Source of the DNA: Auricularia sp. M13
Lineage: Eukaryota; Basidiomycota; Agaricomycetes; Auriculariales; Auriculariaceae
Length of the DNA: 64,000 nt
Assembly: GCA_037042915.1 (NCBI GenBank)
Contig: CM073203.1
Coordinates: 868,001-932,000, forward strand
Direction of reading: 5' to 3'
Shown one piece after another: positions 58,717 to 64,000 of this stretch. The notes under the pieces were generated by a model. That model saw nothing but the letters and a program-made list of their open reading frames with translations, did no database searches and was not told the origin of the DNA. Within the stretch, counting starts at the first letter, position 1; each line of letters begins with the position of its first letter. The translations under genes and the position numbers were made by a program.

Positions 58717-59795
58717 GGCGCTGGTTTTCTCGCACTGGTAGGGCGACGACCCATGAAGGGAGCGAAGGGGAACCGATTGAGGTGTTAGGCATCTGTGCCG
58801 GCGGGTGGTACCTATTGCTATACTGATACCTGCTCACAGGTTTTCGGAGCCGTGAGAAGTGGACGCACGGTGTAAATCGCTAAGCGGAGGGACATGAGCT
58901 AGGATATTTTTCCTTGCTGGACTCCGCGGAAAACACTGACCACGTTGTCTAAGCACCATCCGGCGGGGACTCATATGTGCACAACATTCACTGTTCGAGG
59001 TGGAGCGGCCACCAAGATAGTCGCTCAAGCATTACTGGACCCGGGGACTGTTCAGGTCTCAGGGTGTAGCCACGGTTCCGCTTCGATGACAGATTCCCCG
59101 AGCTGGGTGCAATGCCTTTCAGCCGAGGGAGAACAGGGAGCGCTGGTCCGTAGGATTCTATCGGGCAGCGGCTCGACCTACAAGAAACACATCAGGCACA
59201 GTGAAGAAAGCACGAAGGCAATACAATAATCCTGAGGGAAAGCGACATTCTGTTGCGCCTGGTAGTGCTACGACTTCGCCGAGTTCACTTGAGGCTCTTT
59301 GATTCTTCGGAGTCAGATGGCCCGTCATTCGCTTTTCTATTCACAATGACCGGTGACTGGTTGATCATGTTTTGTCAGAGCACCTGGACGCGTTGAATAA
59401 AAGACATATACAGAGACCTCCGCTCCGTCTAAGTCTTCAAGGCCCCGCGCGATATCTGTAACAGCCTACAGAGGGGTTGACATGTGGTGCGTATTCACGA
59501 GGTCGATAGATTCATAAAGGCGGTCGAACCTTGGTCGCGATTAGATTTGCCAGTGCGGAGGTGTGGAATTATGACGGACAAACAGGATTCTAAATCGAGC
59601 CTTCAGGCTGCCATGCATTCATGCGCCATTGGTAGTACCGTCGGCGATATTTGTATTGCTCATGCAAATTGGTATATGCGTAGACAAGTCCTTCCCGGTT
59701 GTATGAACAGCTTTAGTTGCATCATTCCGCACGCTCCAGAGTCCCAGATATCTTGCCACAATGGACCGAGCCCTTAGTCTCGTCCACCAGCACAG
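58717..59795. other. Intergenic, no supported gene
   Basis: Short frames only. No repeat or RNA gene recognised. Confidence 0.5.
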
Positions 59796-61295
59796 CTAGG
59801 CAAAGCTGACGTTGTGCGTCCTGCCTCTTTCCTCCTTGATGTCCACGCTCGAGCGGTCGTCGCGATGGACCTGTTGATCCACCTGGATCTGGATCTTGAC
59901 CATCTCCACGTCCGACTTGGCCTGTCCTTCCGTGCCGTTGATTGAGCGAGTCATGTAAGTCGACGCCGGTGGGCGAGGCATCTTGGAAAAGATCCCGACG
60001 CGAGTGCGGGAGCCAGACCTCGATCTGTCCCGTGTGTGGGACGAACCGTGGTCGGATGAGTGGATGGCTTCAATGCGTTCACCAAGCGACGTGACTATGT
60101 AAAAGTCAGTATCCGCCCATTGAAGAGCTCCCTAATAAGAAAGCGTACTAATGCGCTGAGACAGAATGGACGTCATGGCACCGTAGAAGACGACCATGAT
60201 GGCCTGCACGTTTAGGTCCTGGAACTACTGAGTTTCTAACTCGGCGACCTCGACTGCATAACTTACTGGCATGAGCAGGAATATCAGGTTAAGAATATGG
60301 ATGACGACCATGAGGAAGAAGAAGCCGAGACCGCTGGAAGAAATGTCAGCCCTTTAGCTTCGTCACAAGCACAAAGAATCGGCGCACTCTGACAGTAAGA
60401 TGAAGGAAATGCCGTTAATGCCCGCCTTGATATTCAGTATGAGCTTGTACGTTCCCAGGCCACAAGCAAGAATATCGTAAAGCTGCTGTTAAATTAGCTG
60501 GGCTACTCATCGTTAGGATAGACCGCACGAACCATGTTGACAACGGCGAAAGGCCACTTGAGTGCGAATACGTTGTCCGTTCCTGATGCTCCCAGGCAGC
60601 CACCATTGTTGTATACGGGGACTTGCATGAACGCCGACGGGTAGGAGAAGATGACAAGGGGAATCAGGGCGATGCTCATGATGATTAGAACGGTCTGAAA
60701 ACCGAGTGAGCACTGCGAGCCCCCGCAACGGAAAGACGCTGTAATGCGTACCCGATTCCTGTGCCAGATAGCCCAAGTACGCCACAGGAAGGTGAGCGCC
60801 GACGCGGTTGCAACAGTCGCACGGAAGAATGGAGCGCTAAAGCCGGGGACTGGTAAGTTCGTGTGACATGGAGGCGGCTCAGGTACTTACAGAGCCACGA
60901 TAGATCTGCATGACGCTGGCGTAAAGTTCTTGCCGAAGAACACTACGGTAGTGGAGATCATGTACGCGACGCCGAGGTAACTGTGCGACTTTCATGAGAC
61001 TGTGCGCGGCGGGAATGACCAAACGAAGGAACGCACCGCGCCGCGATGAAGAGACCGCAAGCAACCGATATACGCGGCCAGCTTTGACGGCGATACAGCC
61101 GGTATTCGCTGCAGACAAAGTCAGCTTTTGACCTGACAACGGAAGACAACGAACTCACCTGGGCAGGGTGATGATCCAGTCGTATGCGAATATGCATACG
61201 CTCATGAGCCGCATGCCAACCTGCAGGAAATGAGCTAGCGGAACACCGAAGATGCCCATGTGCAGTAGTACCTGGGGAGTGAGTTTCATGGACAT
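59796..61295 (-). CDS. DUF6533-like seven-helix-type membrane protein
   Basis: Ten exons: 61272-61295, 61159-61220, 61037-61108, 60891-60980, 60752-60836, 60533-60694, 60394-60482, 60267-60333, 60149-60224 and 59796-60094, total 341 aa. The N-terminal CIFAYDWIITLPSEYRLYRR is the DUF6533 signature of basidiomycete membrane proteins. Hydrophobic spans follow (YLGVAYMISTTVVFF, LIIMSIALIPLVIFSY, FFFLMVVIHILNLIFLL) with a Cys-containing loop between, and a charged cytosolic tail of ~110 residues (HSSDHGSSHTRDRSRSGSRTR). Function unknown. Intron 8 is only 42 nt. The exon 7 acceptor is ambiguous by one codon. Confidence 0.8.
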
Positions 61296-63062
61296 CCTGG
61301 GGTCAGTCCTGGAGAGAGGGAGTAGTTGGTCTGTCCAGCATGCGACCTGCGAGGCTGCACCTTATAACGAACTGATGCAGCGGCGAGCCTTAGCGCCGAA
61401 ATTGACTTTAAAGGTAAATAGCGTATTGCCATTTTCCGCGCTAGAACGTCAGGATCCCATCAGTGAAAGTCCTAGGGCCATAAGCATCGCATGTACACAG
61501 ATGTTGTGCCTCGGCCACTCCAGCGAGTACCGTCCATGTCGTCTTGGAACCTGCGATACGGCCGCTATATGCCTGTGAATCTCTGTGAATACGCAAGTTG
61601 GTGAGTTGGCCAGGTTGTGATTGACCGTAGTTCGGGCCTCGACAAGATATAGATGAGCGCTCGAGCCATCGTTGTCAGGCGAGCGAGTACGGTTATCTCG
61701 CGATGCGGCCCGTAAAAGCGGCGGTAAAAGCGGCGCAATTTCACTGCCGCGTGGGGGCCGGGGGACCATTAAGAGGGGCTATACCATCTCGGTCTGATGG
61801 AACCAAATTGCAGAGCCAAGTTCGACGCAACAAGATCTGCAGACAAAAAGTGCCTTCAAGTCGTATAGCGAAGGCCTGTATAAATGCTGAACAGCAGGCG
61901 TTGCGAATGCAAGCGTATCGTTCCTGAAGACCTGAACACTGAAGATTTGACACAACCACGTTCGAGCCGCGCAGAATACCATTTAGGCTGGTGAAAGTAT
62001 ACTGGCTCGTTCCAAGATTAGCAGTGGTCGCCGGTCACTGGTGAGGTCTGGGCATATTCCTCCTGTCGAGCAGCGCTTGGCGCCGTCGGGTGCCGCATTG
62101 CTATGCTAGTAACGTGGGGTACGGCAGGGCGTCCGACCATCGCTTTCTAGTTAGTGTTGACTGCGCCCTTCAGCACCATGATCCCTGAGTGCAGGCAATA
62201 TGACTATTGGAGATCTGTGCATGCCCTGTGGCGAGGTCAAGTGCGATGAGTCTCGCGCATCTCGGAGGGACGCTGTCCGCCGCGGTGAGCTCAACCAGCC
62301 GAGGTCCTGAGCAGGAGGGCGAGCACCACACGACCCTGCACGAGAGCGCCGGCGTGATGACTGGCCCTGGGATGATCGCGTCTTGAGCGTAGCTCTGGCA
62401 CGGTGCTTAATATGCAGGCGCTGTGGAAGATCGAAGAGAAAGAAAGAAGGACTCGGCGTTCTGCGGCTTCGCGCGCGGCAGGCCCTGCAGCAGCGCAATC
62501 CGACATACTAATCTCCTATCCGATTCGACGCAGTTCAGTAATTTCTCTTCCCCGAAACCTCGGCCAACACAATCATGAAGGCTGAATTACAAGAGCGAAG
62601 TATCAGCGTCCAAGTTTCGATGCGATCGAAAGACGGGGCGCGCGGCTGCGTTTCTGTTCAGCGCTGAGCACTGAGCGCTGATCATGATAGTCGGGGATAT
62701 GGCACGGGGTGGCAAAGAATGTAGAGCCCCGACGCCCGAGCGGGCGCGCGGCTGACCTCTGGGCGCAAGTCGGGCGACGAAACTCTCGTCAAATAGAGAA
62801 AACGAAGATCATTCTGTAGAGTAGCATTATTCTAGTCACGGCCTGCCGCCCGCAGCAAGGGCGCGGGCAGTTTCAGGGCATCCGTGTCCTTCAACTGTAC
62901 AACAGCAACAGCCCCATTCACGATGGTGGTATCTGTGGGTTCAGTAATTCCAACAGTGCCGTCACGCCCGGAGAACGAAGTCGTGGGCCAAGCAAGAGTG
63001 GCGTGACGTCGCGAAAAGAAGAAATGCACCACCGGGCGCGTTCGAGGTCGAGTTGTAACGCT
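61296..63062. other. Intergenic, no supported gene
   Basis: 1.8 kb with only short frames. It separates two membrane-protein genes on the same strand. Confidence 0.5.
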
Positions 63063-64000
63063 TCAGCGTATTTTACCCAACTCCAAATCGCCCAAATCGA
63101 CGTCATGCTCGCTCGCGATGTACAATTCACCATCGCGGTCGGGCCGCGCGGCGTTGGCGTCATCCTCGTCCTTCTTGGGTGCCTCGTCGAGCCGGAACGG
63201 GTTCCACGGCGCGCTCCATGGTGTCTGCGGGCTCTCGTCCGCCGGGCTGTCCTCGAAGTCGACGGTGGTGAGGTCGTAGTCGTCGAAGTCGTACGGCTGC
63301 GGGTAGCCGAGCGAGTCGAGCGCTGCGCGCTTCGGGGACGGCGTGGACGACATCGTGCGGCGGCGCTTGGGGGGCGTTCCCATGTTCAGCGTGGGCCCAC
63401 TGGGGGAGGCCGCCGCGGCGCGCATCGTGGAGAGCTCGGCCTCGAACACACTCGGGCCGACGTCGAGCGAGGTCGCGACAATCGTGCGTCGGGTGAGGAC
63501 GCCGCGCAGGTTGAGCGCAAGACGCGAAGCGAGCAGGCTGAACATGGAGCGCTGCAGACTGCGTATACAACAGTATATGATCAGCCATTGCCTCGGTTCA
63601 GATAGAAGAAAACTCACGTCACCAAGGTCAGCTTGAGGTCAGGAGGGGCGAGCGCGAATACGAAAAGGTTGGCGACGGATACGCAGAAAAGAACGCCGAA
63701 GTACATGAATCCTACGCGACTTATCAGTATTCTGCGGCTGCTAAGCGTGGCGACACGTACCATCCTGGTACATGATGCGAAACAAATCCGTGGTAACGTT
63801 CTCTTGGACTGCGAGAAGGTCAGACAGGTATACGACGTGCAGCCGATGCAGCAGGCTCACAGTATGGAATGAGTTTGGCCAGTGTGAGTATAACGACAGC
63901 TAGCAACGCAAACTTGAGTTATCTGAGGCCTTCGTAATAATTCACTCACTTGAATCAAAGAGGATGGTGCTGCCCCATACTGCTTCCACGACGTTGACCT
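63063..64000 (-). CDS. DUF6533-like membrane protein, N-terminus beyond the window
   Basis: C-terminal exons: 63950-64000 (partial), 63861-63912, 63761-63808, 63618-63711 and 63063-63558. Hydrophobic segments FALLAVVILTLAKLIPYF and FMYFGVLFCVSVANLFVFAL flank DLFRIMYQDG, and SMFSLLASRLALNLRG opens the cytosolic tail. This is the layout of the last two membrane spans of basidiomycete DUF6533-type proteins. The ~150-aa tail has a basic patch PPKRRRTMSSTPSPKR and an acidic end. The phase of the edge exon is not settled. Confidence 0.7.

Overview
The window looks like nuclear DNA from a filamentous basidiomycete, probably an Agaricomycete. Almost every gene is broken by short introns of about 42-65 nt (GT-AG, often with a CTGAC/CTAAC branch site 10-20 nt before the AG). 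The families are typical of that group: F-box/LRR proteins, degenerate basidiomycete kinases, DUF6533-like membrane proteins, a hybrid histidine kinase and HSL-type hydrolases. Exon models were built by hand from frame, splice signals and paralog comparison. Models whose exon lengths sum to a whole codon number are the most reliable.

Layout. 1-4.5 kb: an F-box/LRR gene cut by the left edge, a ruined sorbosone-dehydrogenase-like gene and a secreted or vacuolar subtilisin. 5-10.6 kb: three tandem kinase-like paralogs plus a recent partial copy, all with HQD and DFE in place of HRD and DFG. 10.6-13.5 kb: no gene, but two foldback elements. 13.5-30.8 kb: housekeeping genes, namely SWR1, a 1.4-kaa Q/P-rich protein, a tiny spliced gene, HUB1, an unknown 225-aa protein, RER1 and a basic 268-aa protein. 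31.5-32.9 kb: a single-pass membrane protein with a paralog at 57.3-58.7 kb. 33.4-33.8 kb: a third foldback element.

34.3-43.8 kb is a hydrolase family of three (one a pseudogene) interrupted by a 5.2-kb DNA transposon. The transposon has ~16-24 bp inverted repeats and TA target duplications. Its single five-exon gene joins an intact Ulp1-type cysteine protease domain to a CENP-B/pogo-like region and a DD37D transposase. A 719-bp hAT-like non-autonomous element with an 8-bp target duplication sits inside its left end.

46.6-50.0 kb holds the other unusual gene. The TFIIIC B-block subunit N-terminus is spliced in frame to an AT-hook region and a Ulp1-like domain whose catalytic His and Cys are replaced. 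50-64 kb: a GFA/CENP-V-like enzyme, a tandem pair of SnoaL/NTF2-like proteins, a 950-aa membrane hybrid histidine kinase, the second membrane paralog, and two DUF6533-like membrane proteins, the last cut by the right edge.

Two themes recur. Tandem duplication followed by decay shows in the kinases, hydrolases, NTF2-like genes and membrane proteins. Several paralog pairs also differ at one intron by a GT-to-GC donor change. No rRNA, tRNA or CRISPR was recognised; tRNAs were not searched for systematically.
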